Assembly: GCF_041514305.1 (NCBI RefSeq)
Contig: NZ_JBGMWH010000006.1
Span: 124,001-188,000 of the forward strand
Direction: 5' to 3'
Length of the DNA stretch: 64,000 nt
Origin: Salinarimonas chemoclinalis
GTDB lineage: Bacteria; Pseudomonadota; Alphaproteobacteria; Rhizobiales; Beijerinckiaceae
Made by a program: the position numbers and the translations under genes. The notes beneath the pieces were generated by a model. It was not told where the DNA came from. It made no database searches and saw only the letters and a list, made by a program, of their open reading frames with translations. This document shows positions 8,126 through 16,644 of the stretch, piece by piece; positions within the stretch are counted from its first letter, which is position 1; each line of letters starts with the position of its first letter.

Positions 8126-9448
8126 ATGTCCTTCACCCGCACGATCCTGGCCGGCACCTCGGCCATGGCGCTCATGCTCGCGGCCGGTGCCGCCAATGCT
8201 CAGGTCGAGGTCCAGTTCTGGCACGCGATGGGCGGCGAGCTCGGCGAGAAGACCGCGGCGGTCGCCGAGGGCTTCAACGCCTCGCAGTCGGAGTACCGCG
8301 TGGTTCCCGTCTACCGCGGCAACTACACCGAGACGATGACGGGCGCGATCGCGGCGTTCCGCGCCCGCGAGCAGCCGCACATCGTGCAGGTCTTCGAGGT
8401 CGGCACCGCGACCATGATGGCGGCCCAGGGCGCGATCTACCCGGTCTACCAGCTGATGCAGGATCACGGGCAGAACTTCGATCCGTCGGAGTACCTCCCG
8501 TCGGTGGTCGGCTACTACGCGGATCCGGAGGGCAACATGCTCTCGATGCCGTTCAACTCGTCCACGCCGGTGATGTACTACAACAAGGATGTCTTCGAGG
8601 CCGCCGGCCTCGATCCGGAGACGGCGCCCCAGACCTGGGACGAGGTCGTCGCGGCCTCGCGCGCCATCATCGAGTCCGGCGCCGCCACCTGCGGCTTCAC
8701 GACCGGCTGGCAGTCCTGGGTGCAGATCGAGAACTTCTCGGCCTACCACAACGTCCCGCTCGCGACGCTGGACAACGGCTTCAACGGCCTCGGCACGGAG
8801 TTCGCCTTCAACAGCGACCTGCACGTCCGTCACATCTCCAACATGAAGGACTGGGCGGACGAGGGCGTGTTCAAGTACGGTGGCCGCCAGTCCGACTCCG
8901 CGCCGCTGTTCTACTCGGGCGAGTGCGCGATCTACATGAACTCCTCGGCCGCGCAGGCGGGCGTGAACGCCAACACCGACTTCGAGGTCGGCGTGGCGAT
9001 GCTGCCCTACTACGACGACGTCCAGGGTGCGCCGCAGAACTCGATCATCGGCGGGGCCACGCTGTGGGTGCTCCAGGGCCACGAGGCCGAGGAGTACGCG
9101 GGCGTCGCGGCGTTCTTCGAGTACCTGTCGCAGCCCGAGGTCCAGGCCTCCTGGCACCAGGACACCGGCTACCTGCCGATCACGCAGGCCGCCTTCGAGC
9201 TCTCGCAGGAGCAGGGCTTCTACGCGCAGAACCCCGGCACCGACGTGTCGGTGCGGCAGATGACCCTCAACGAGCCGACCGGCAACTCGCGCGGCCTGCG
9301 CCTGGGCAACTTCGTCCAGATCCGTGACGTGATCAACGAAGAGCTGGAGCTCGTGTGGTCGGGCCAGAAGACCCCGAAGGAGGCGCTGGACACCGCCGTC
9401 GAGCGCGGCAACGCGCTGCTGCGCCAGTTCGAGGCCGACAACAGCTGA
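8126..9448 (+). CDS. ugpB: sn-Glycerol-3-phosphate ABC transporter, substrate-binding protein
   Basis: The 440-residue protein is a periplasmic binding protein of the family 1 (sugar) type. A signal peptide ends AANAQ, followed by VEVQFWHAMGGELGEK, the UgpB hallmark. Other UgpB-like parts are PFNSSTPVMYYNKD, the FTTGWQSWVQIENFSAYHN stretch that lines the ligand pocket, and GGATLWVL. It captures glycerol-3-phosphate or a glycerophosphodiester and hands it to UgpAE. It is the first gene of ugpBAEC, with a hairpin after its stop. Substrate is inferred from family and operon order; a related phosphodiester or sugar is possible. Confidence 0.92.
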   Translation: MSFTRTILAGTSAMALMLAAGAANAQVEVQFWHAMGGELGEKTAAVAEGFNASQSEYRVVPVYRGNYTETMTGAIAAFRAREQPHIVQVFEVGTATMMAAQGAIYPVYQLMQDHGQNFDPSEYLPSVVGYYADPEGNMLSMPFNSSTPVMYYNKDVFEAAGLDPETAPQTWDEVVAASRAIIESGAATCGFTTGWQSWVQIENFSAYHNVPLATLDNGFNGLGTEFAFNSDLHVRHISNMKDWADEGVFKYGGRQSDSAPLFYSGECAIYMNSSAAQAGVNANTDFEVGVAMLPYYDDVQGAPQNSIIGGATLWVLQGHEAEEYAGVAAFFEYLSQPEVQASWHQDTGYLPITQAAFELSQEQGFYAQNPGTDVSVRQMTLNEPTGNSRGLRLGNFVQIRDVINEELELVWSGQKTPKEALDTAVERGNALLRQFEADNS

Positions 9449-9467
9449 GGCGACGCGCCTCTCCACG

Positions 9468-9500
9468 GGACGCCGCCCTCCACGGGCGGCGTCCTTCTTT
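9468..9500 (+). terminator. Strong hairpin with T-rich tail between ugpB and ugpA
   Basis: A perfect 10-base stem (GGACGCCGCC with GGCGGCGTCC, loop of 7 bases) is followed by TTCTTT. It lies inside the operon, so it probably acts as a partial terminator or a 3' stabiliser that gives more binding protein than permease, as known for malE-malF. Confidence 0.75.
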
Positions 9501-9573
9501 GCCGGCGAAGCGCCCGCGCGCCGATCCGGCCCTCCCGCTCGCGCTGTCGGGGCGCTCGCGACCGGACCCGCCC

Positions 9574-10455
9574 ATGCACAAGAAAGTCACCTTCCGGGGC
9601 TTCGCGCTGCCGCTCGCGCTGCTCCTGCCGCAGCTCGCGATCACCGCGGTCTTCTTCCTGTGGCCGGCGGGGCAGGCGCTCTACCAGTCGGTGCTGCGCC
9701 AGGACCCGTTCGGGCTGCGCACCACCTTCGTGGGGCTCGCGAACTTCGAGCGGCTGTTCAGCGATCCGCTCTATCTCAACGCCTTCCAGGTGACGCTCGT
9801 CTTCTCGGTCGCGGTGACCGCGATCGGGCTGTCGCTCGCTCTGCTCCTCGCGGTGATGGCCGACCGGGTGATCAAGGGCGCGTCGGGCTACAAGACGCTG
9901 CTCGTCATGCCCTACGCCGTCGCGCCCGCCGTCGCCGGCGTGCTGTGGTGGTTCCTGTTCAATCCTTCGATCGGCCTGTTCGCGCACGCGCTGCGCGCGG
10001 TCGGCATCGACTGGAACCACCTGCTCAACGGCGACCAGGCGATGATCCTCGTCGTCGTCGCGGCGGTCTGGAAGCAGATCTCCTACAACTTCCTCTTCTT
10101 CCTCGCCGGGCTGCAGGCGATCCCGAAGTCGCTGATCGAGGCGGCGGCGATCGACGGGGCGGGGCCGATGAAGCGGTTCTGGACGATCGTCTTCCCGCTG
10201 CTCTCGCCGACCGCCTTCTTCCTGCTGGTCGTCAACGTCACCTACGCCTTCTTCGACACGTTCCAGATCATCCACGCGACGACCTCCGGCGGGCCGGGCC
10301 AGGCGACGACGATCCTCGTCTACAAGGTCTACTCCGACGGCTTCGTCGGGCTCGATCTCGGCGGATCCGCCGCGCAGTCGGTCGTCCTGATGGCGATCGT
10401 CATCGTGCTGACCATCGTGCAGTTCCGCTACATCGAGCGGCGCGTGCAGTACTGA
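9574..10455 (+). CDS. ugpA: sn-Glycerol-3-phosphate ABC transporter permease UgpA
   Basis: The 293-residue inner-membrane protein has six predicted helices, the first at LALLLPQLAITAVFFLWP, and the ABC permease EAA loop EAAAIDGAGPMKRFWTIVFP that docks on the ATPase. The GGPGQATTILVYKVY segment before the last helix is typical of the MalF/UgpA group. It forms the channel with UgpE. The gene lies 125 bases after ugpB, behind the hairpin, and ends 11 bases before ugpE. Confidence 0.93.
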   Translation: MHKKVTFRGFALPLALLLPQLAITAVFFLWPAGQALYQSVLRQDPFGLRTTFVGLANFERLFSDPLYLNAFQVTLVFSVAVTAIGLSLALLLAVMADRVIKGASGYKTLLVMPYAVAPAVAGVLWWFLFNPSIGLFAHALRAVGIDWNHLLNGDQAMILVVVAAVWKQISYNFLFFLAGLQAIPKSLIEAAAIDGAGPMKRFWTIVFPLLSPTAFFLLVVNVTYAFFDTFQIIHATTSGGPGQATTILVYKVYSDGFVGLDLGGSAAQSVVLMAIVIVLTIVQFRYIERRVQY

Positions 10456-10466
10456 GGAACGCCGCC

Positions 10467-11315
10467 ATGGTCGAGAACCGTCCCGTCCTCACGATCCTGC
10501 GCCACCTCGTCCTGGGGCTCGGCGTCGCGATCGTGCTCTTCCCCGTATGGGTCGCCTTCGTGGCGTCGACCCATCCGCAGGCGGCGCTGATGTCGGGCAC
10601 CGCGCCGCTCCTGCCCGGCGATCGGCTGATCGAGAACTATTCGCAGCTGCTCTCGGCGGGCATGTCCCAGGCGGGCGGCACGCCGGTGGGGCTGATGCTG
10701 CTCAACTCGTTCATCATGGCGCTCCTCATCGCCACGGGGAAGATCGCGGTCTCGCTCGTCTCGGCCTTCGCGATCGTCTACTTCCGCTTCCCCTTCCGGA
10801 TGATCGCGTTCTGGATCATCTTCCTGACGCTGATGCTGCCGGTCGAGGTGCGCATCCTGCCGACCTTCGAGGTGATCGCGAACCTCGGCATGCTGAACTC
10901 GTATGCCGGCCTCACCATCCCCCTCGTCGCCTCGGCGACCGCCACCTTCCTGTTCCGGCAGTTCTACCTGACGATCCCCGACGAGCTCGCGGAAGCCGCG
11001 CGCATGGACGGCGCGGGGCCGATGCGCTTCTTCCGCGACATCCTGCTGCCGCTCTCGCGCACCAACATCGCGGCGATCTTCGTGATCATGTTCCTGTTCG
11101 GCTGGAACCAGTATCTCTGGCCGCTGATCGTGACGACGGACGAGAGCTACACCACCATCGTCATGGGCATCTACCGGATGGTGAACGTCTCCGACGAGCA
11201 GCCGCAATGGCACCTCGTCATGGCGACGGCGATCCTCGCGCTGCTGCCGCCGGTCGCCGTCATCCTGGTCATGCAGAGGCTCTTCGTGAAAGGCCTCGTC
11301 GAAACCGAGAAGTGA
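10467..11315 (+). CDS. ugpE: sn-Glycerol-3-phosphate ABC transporter permease UgpE
   Basis: The 282-residue protein is the second permease. It starts with a helix at HLVLGLGVAIVLFPVWVAF, followed by ASTHPQAALMSG as in UgpE, and carries the EAA loop EAARMDGAGPMRFFRDILLP. The C-terminal end VMQRLFVKGLVETEK is the usual MalG/UgpE finish (FVKGLTxGAVKG-like). It pairs with UgpA and lies 10 bases before ugpC, so the three genes are one transcript. Confidence 0.93.
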   Translation: MVENRPVLTILRHLVLGLGVAIVLFPVWVAFVASTHPQAALMSGTAPLLPGDRLIENYSQLLSAGMSQAGGTPVGLMLLNSFIMALLIATGKIAVSLVSAFAIVYFRFPFRMIAFWIIFLTLMLPVEVRILPTFEVIANLGMLNSYAGLTIPLVASATATFLFRQFYLTIPDELAEAARMDGAGPMRFFRDILLPLSRTNIAAIFVIMFLFGWNQYLWPLIVTTDESYTTIVMGIYRMVNVSDEQPQWHLVMATAILALLPPVAVILVMQRLFVKGLVETEK

Positions 11316-11325
11316 GAGAACGGGC

Positions 11326-12444
<1,119 letters not shown>

Positions 12445-12454
12445 AGGTGCGATG

Positions 12455-12745
12455 CTAGGAGGCGATCACACCGGCAGCCCGGTCTCGTCGTCGTAGAGGG
12501 TAGTCCGCGCAGCGTGCCGCGTCCGGGCCCTCCGCGACGAGACCCGCCTCCCGCTTCCTGCGGACGGAGTCCTGGATCTGCGCGATGGCCGCCTCGCGGC
12601 GCGCGCGTTCCTCCGGCGTGGTGCCCACCGTGAGGAAGATGGACGACTGTTCGGGGCCGCGGTCGATGAGGACGATCTCCCCCGCCACCGCCCGCTCCAG
12701 CAACTCCTCCAGCCGTTCCTTGGCTTCGCCGACGCCGACCCGCAT
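12455..12745 (-). pseudogene. Phd/YefM-like antitoxin with frameshifted C-terminus, no toxin beside it
   Basis: From ATG 12745 (GGGAGG ribosome binding site 5 bases upstream) the protein begins MRVGVGEAKERLEELLERAV and continues AGEIVLIDRG, the N-terminal DNA-binding part of prevent-host-death antitoxins. As read, the last 20 or so residues are arginine-rich junk ending at 12455. One base off, the same DNA reads LYDDETGLPV then TGA at 12466-12468, which is the usual C-terminal end of such antitoxins. Removing one C from the CCCTC near 12492 would join both parts as ADYLYDDETGLPV. So this is either a decayed antitoxin or a one-base sequence error. No VapC or RelE toxin gene is adjacent. Confidence 0.62.
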
Positions 12746-12817
12746 GCCCGCCTCCCGCGTGCGTAGGGACCATGGCGCCGTACGGTCGTTCACGCGACAC
12801 GGATGCACGCGTGAAGT

Positions 12818-13240
12818 TCAGTTCGAGGATGCCGCGCCCGCCGCCGCCGCCTCCGCCTCCGCGGCCAACCGCTCGATAAGCCCCCAGAAGAAGTCCTGGC
12901 CCGGATAGCCGTCGATGCGGCCGATCTCCACGCCGTCGCGGGCGACGACGAAGGTGGGGGTGTAGCGTACCGGGCGGTCGAGCGCGATCGGCGGCATCGG
13001 GTCGGCGTCGAGGTCGACCATGCGCATCGCATGGCGGGCGCCGACGTCGCTCCTCGGCCAGATCGGGCCGATCTCCCGGTCCCACGCATGGCACCAGGGG
13101 CAGCCGGCGCGGCGGAACATGGTCACGGTGATCCCGCGCTCGCCGGGATCCGAGGCGATCGCTCGCGTCGGCGCGAGCGCCGCCGCCCCCGCGAGCCACG
13201 CGATCGATCGCAGAACCCGACGTCGCCCGATCTCCCTCAT
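12818..13240 (-). CDS. soxS: Thioredoxin-fold exported protein, SoxS-like
   Basis: The 140-residue protein has a signal peptide (RRRVLRSIAWLAGAAALAPTRA) and a small thioredoxin-like domain with redox motif CPWC in RRAGCPWCHAWDREIGPIWP and the cis-Pro loop RYTPTFVVARDG. The CPxC, WDREIGPIYP-like and TPTFV parts match SoxS of sulfur-oxidising alphaproteobacteria, a periplasmic thiol protein that keeps the Sox enzyme active. It is divergent from a soxV/ccdA gene and a soxW-like gene, the same partners as in sox clusters. The structural sox genes are not seen here, so the client may be another protein. Confidence 0.72.
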   Translation of the reverse strand: MREIGRRRVLRSIAWLAGAAALAPTRAIASDPGERGITVTMFRRAGCPWCHAWDREIGPIWPRSDVGARHAMRMVDLDADPMPPIALDRPVRYTPTFVVARDGVEIGRIDGYPGQDFFWGLIERLAAEAEAAAAGAASSN

Positions 13241-13333
13241 GCCGTCCTCGCATCCCACAGCCGCGTGCCGCTTGCACCGCGCTCCCGATCCCATAACATA
13301 TCGCGCAACACGAATGTAATAGGGGAGGCCCGC

Positions 13334-14068
13334 ATGGAGCTGGATATGGGGCTCGCGACCGCGTTCGGCGCGGGGCTCTTGTCCTTCCTGTCGCCCTGCG
13401 TCCTGCCGCTGGTGCCGCCCTACCTGTGCTTTCTCGCCGGGGCGTCGCTCGAGGAGCTCACCCGCGCGCCGAAGGCGGCGACGACCGGGCGGGCGCTGGC
13501 GCGCGCGGGCGCCTTCGTGCTCGGCTTCGGCATCGTCTTCGTGGCCTTCGGAGCGGCGGCCACCGCGCTCGGCGGCTTCGTCTCGCGGCACGTGGTGCTG
13601 CTCTCGCAGATCGCCGGCGTGATCATCGTGGTGCTCGGCCTGCACATGCTGGGCGCCTTCCGCTGGCTCCTCCTGATGCGCGAGGCGCGTGTCCAGGTCG
13701 CGAGCCGGCCGGCGAGCCTCGCCGGCGCCTTCGTCGTCGGGCTCGCCTTCGCCTTCGGCTGGTCGCCCTGCGTCGGTCCGGTGCTCGCCTCGATCCTGAT
13801 GGTCGCCGGCATGGAGGACGCGCCCGGGCGCGGCGCGACCCTGCTCGGGGCCTACGCCGCGGGGATCGGTCTGCCCTTCCTCGCCGCCGCGCTGTTCACG
13901 GGGCCCTTCCTGCGCTGGCTCGCCGGCTTCAGGCGGCATCTCGGCGCGGTCGAGAAGACGATGGGGGCGGCGCTCGTGGCGACCGGCATCCTCGTCTTCC
14001 TCGGCCTGATGCCGGTGCTCGCCGGCTGGCTGCTCGACGCCGTCCCCGCGCTCGGCCTCATCGGCTGA
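13334..14068 (+). CDS. soxV: CcdA/SoxV-type thiol-disulfide transmembrane carrier
   Basis: The 244-residue protein is a six-helix DsbD/CcdA-type membrane protein that carries electrons from cytoplasmic thioredoxin to the periplasm. The two redox cysteines are in FLSPCVLPLVPPYLCFLAG (helix 1) and GWSPCVGPVL (helix 4). Neighbours are the divergent SoxS-like gene and, 70 bases downstream, a SoxW-like thioredoxin, so it most likely feeds reducing power to both. The start at 13334 follows GGGGAGG. The CcdA role in cytochrome c maturation is the alternative. Confidence 0.85.
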   Translation: MELDMGLATAFGAGLLSFLSPCVLPLVPPYLCFLAGASLEELTRAPKAATTGRALARAGAFVLGFGIVFVAFGAAATALGGFVSRHVVLLSQIAGVIIVVLGLHMLGAFRWLLLMREARVQVASRPASLAGAFVVGLAFAFGWSPCVGPVLASILMVAGMEDAPGRGATLLGAYAAGIGLPFLAAALFTGPFLRWLAGFRRHLGAVEKTMGAALVATGILVFLGLMPVLAGWLLDAVPALGLIG

Positions 14069-14138
14069 TCGCGGGAGCGTGATGGCGGGACGGCCGCCGC
14101 CGCGCTATCCTGGAGCGCCGCATTCGGAGGATCGACGC

Positions 14139-14726
14139 ATGCCGACACGACGCGACCTCGTCGCCGGGGCGGGGCTGATGGGCCTCGCCGGGCTCGCCGC
14201 CACCGGGCGTGGCGCGCGGGCCGAGCAGCGTCCCGGCGGCGCCTTCCGCACCGAGGACGGGCTCTACCGCCAGCCCTGGTTCCTGGACAGCTTCCTCGAG
14301 CTCGGCCCCGACCTCGCGGACGCCGCTGCCGCCGGCAAGCGCCTGGCGGTGATGTGGGAGCTGCGCGGCTGCCCCGCCTGCCGCGACGTGCACCTCGTCA
14401 ACTTCGCCGTTCCCGCGGTCGCCGACTACGTGCGTACGCACTTCGCCGTCCTCCAGCTCAACGTCGTCGGTTCCCTCGAGGTCGTCGACCTCGACGGCGA
14501 GACGCTCTCGGAGAAGGCGCTCGCGGCGAAATACGGCGTGCGCGGTACGCCGACGATCCAGTTCTTCCCGCCGAGCGCCGAGGGGCTCGCGGCGCGCCCG
14601 CCGCGCGAGCGCGAGGTCTTCCGCATCGTCGGCTACCACGAGCCCGAGACCTTCCGGCGCATGTTCGCCTACGTCGCCGAGGACGCATACCGCGAGATGC
14701 CGATCCAGGACTGGCTGCGGGGCTGA
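14139..14726 (+). CDS. soxW: Periplasmic thioredoxin, SoxW-like
   Basis: The 195-residue protein starts with a Tat-like leader (TRRDLVAGAGLMGLAGLAATG) and has a thioredoxin fold. The redox pair is in VMWELRGCPACRDVHLVNF and the cis-Pro in YGVRGTPTIQFFP. The WELRGCPxCxxxHLVNF signature fits SoxW, the partner reduced by SoxV. It probably receives electrons from the preceding CcdA-type protein. The ATG at 14139 is preceded by CGGAGGATCG. Confidence 0.78.
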   Translation: MPTRRDLVAGAGLMGLAGLAATGRGARAEQRPGGAFRTEDGLYRQPWFLDSFLELGPDLADAAAAGKRLAVMWELRGCPACRDVHLVNFAVPAVADYVRTHFAVLQLNVVGSLEVVDLDGETLSEKALAAKYGVRGTPTIQFFPPSAEGLAARPPREREVFRIVGYHEPETFRRMFAYVAEDAYREMPIQDWLRG

Positions 14727-14737
14727 GGCGGGGGTCG

Positions 14738-16363
14738 TCACGCCTCCCGCGCCATCTCGCGCAGCCGGAACTTCTGGATCTTGCCCGTCGACGTCTTCGG
14801 GATCTCGGCGAAGATCACGTGGCGCGGGCACTTGTAGTGCGCGAGCCGCTCGCGGCAGAAGGCGACGATCTCTTGCGCGGTGGCGCTGGCGCCCTCCCGG
14901 AGCTCGACGAAGGCGCAGGGCGTCTCGCCCCACTTCTCGTCGGGCTTGGCCACGACGCCGCAGGCGGCGACCGCGGGGTGCTTGTAGAGCACGTCCTCGA
15001 CCTCGATGGACGAGATGTTCTCGCCCCCGGAGATGATGATGTCCTTCGAGCGGTCCTTGAGCTGGACGTAGCCGTCCGGATGCGTCACGCCGAGGTCGCC
15101 CGAGTGGAACCAGCCGCCGGCGAAGGCGGCCTGCGTCGCGCGCGGGTTCTTGAGGTAGCCCTTCATCACGACGTTGCCGCGCATCATCACCTCGCCCATC
15201 GTCTCGCCGTCGGGGGGCACGGGAGCCATGGTCTGCGGGTCGCGCACCGCGAGCCCCTCGAGCGCCGCGTAGCGCACGCCCTGGCGGGCCTTCTTCTGGG
15301 CGTAGGCCGGCCCGTCGAGCGCGTCCCACTCGGCGTGCCAGTCGTTGACGACCGAGGGACCGTAGGTCTCGGTGAGCCCGTAGAGGTGGGTCACCGCGAA
15401 GCCCGCCTCGCGCATGGCGGCGAGCACCGACTCGGGCGGGGGCGCGGCGGCGGTGAAGAACTGGACCTCCCGGGGCAGCGGCCGCTTCTCGGCCTCGGGC
15501 GCGTTGAGCAGCGTCGCCATCACGATCGGCGCGCCGCACAGGTGCGTGACGCCGTGATCGGCGATCGCGTCGTACATCGGCTTGGCGCGCACCTGCCGCA
15601 GGCAGACATGCGTGCCGGCGACCACCGAGATCGACCACGGGAAGCACCAGCCATTGCAGTGGAACATCGGCAGGGTCCAGAGGTAAACCGGGTGCTTGCC
15701 CATGGCGCAGGTGACGATGTTGCCGGTCGCCAGCAGGTAGGCACCGCGGTGGTGGTAGACGACGCCCTTCGGGTCGCCCGTGGTGCCGGACGTGTAGTTG
15801 AGCGTGATCGCGTCCCACTCGTCGCCCGGCGGCGACCAGGCGAAATCGGGATCGCCCTGCGCGAGAAAGGCCTCGTACTCGAGCGCACCGAGCCGCTCGC
15901 CGTCGCCCGAATATTCCGGGTCGTCGTAGTCGATCACCAGGATTTCGTGCTCGACCTGCGCCAGCGCGGCCTCGACCGTCTTGGAAAACTCCCGGTCGGT
16001 GATCAGCACCTTGGCCTCGCCGTGCTTCAGCGAGAAGGCGATGATCGCCGCGTCGAGGCGGGTGTTGAGCGTGTTGAGCACGCCGCCGGCCATGGGCACG
16101 CCGTAATGCGCCTCGAGCATCGCGGGCGTGTTCGCCAGCATGGCCGCCACCGTGTCCCCGCGTCCGATCCCCCGCTTCGCCAGCGCCGAGGCGAGGCGGC
16201 GGGAGCGAGCGTAGAACTCGGCGTAGGTCCGCCGAAGGCCGCCGTGGACGATCGCCGTGCGCTCGGGGAACACGGTCGCCGCGCGCTCCAGGAAGCCGAG
16301 CGGCGTCAGCGGCTGGAAGTTCGCCGGGTTCCGGTCGAGATCGCGGTCGTAGATCGTCACCAT
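14738..16363 (-). CDS. Acyl-CoA synthetase (AMP-forming)
   Basis: The 541-residue protein activates a carboxylic acid as acyl-AMP and then acyl-CoA. It has the P-loop YTSGTTGDPKGVVYHH, the A5 motif HLYGLTETYGPSV, A7 HSGDLGVTHPDGYVQLKDR, A8 IISGGENISS and the catalytic Lys in STGKIQKFRLR near the C-terminus. The sequence, with MFHCNGWCFPW and the TLNTRLD region, fits the group often annotated as medium-chain acyl-CoA or dimethylsulfoniopropionate/methylmercaptopropionate-CoA ligases (DmdB-like). The exact acid cannot be decided. It is read alone, divergent from recJ, with a GGAGGG site before ATG 16363. Confidence 0.88.
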   Translation of the reverse strand: MVTIYDRDLDRNPANFQPLTPLGFLERAATVFPERTAIVHGGLRRTYAEFYARSRRLASALAKRGIGRGDTVAAMLANTPAMLEAHYGVPMAGGVLNTLNTRLDAAIIAFSLKHGEAKVLITDREFSKTVEAALAQVEHEILVIDYDDPEYSGDGERLGALEYEAFLAQGDPDFAWSPPGDEWDAITLNYTSGTTGDPKGVVYHHRGAYLLATGNIVTCAMGKHPVYLWTLPMFHCNGWCFPWSISVVAGTHVCLRQVRAKPMYDAIADHGVTHLCGAPIVMATLLNAPEAEKRPLPREVQFFTAAAPPPESVLAAMREAGFAVTHLYGLTETYGPSVVNDWHAEWDALDGPAYAQKKARQGVRYAALEGLAVRDPQTMAPVPPDGETMGEVMMRGNVVMKGYLKNPRATQAAFAGGWFHSGDLGVTHPDGYVQLKDRSKDIIISGGENISSIEVEDVLYKHPAVAACGVVAKPDEKWGETPCAFVELREGASATAQEIVAFCRERLAHYKCPRHVIFAEIPKTSTGKIQKFRLREMAREA

Positions 16364-16644
16364 GGCGTGCCCTCCGGGCGTGTTCTCGGCGCGCGGCGCA
16401 GGCGCGCCCCGTCCTCGGCGCAGAGCGTAGCGGCGCGACCGGGGGCGCCGCAATCGGAAGAATGGGGGACGCGGCCCCGCGGCGGATCGACTCGGGCGTC
16501 CCCACCCGCCTGTGGACCGCCCGCGCGATGCCGGTCGGCGGCCTTGCCGCCCCTGTCCCGCCGTGGAACAAGGGTCGCTCGCGAATCGGGCGGTTCCCGC
16601 GATCGGCGGTCCGACCGGCGAGCCGGAACCGAGGCGAGGACGGG

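Noticed and set aside
12746..12808. N-terminal extension of the antitoxin-like gene
   Set aside because: ATG 12745 has a much better ribosome binding site and begins directly with the conserved part.
16462..16644. Longer start of recJ
   Set aside because: The added 61 residues show no family sequence, and ATG 16645 has a good ribosome binding site.
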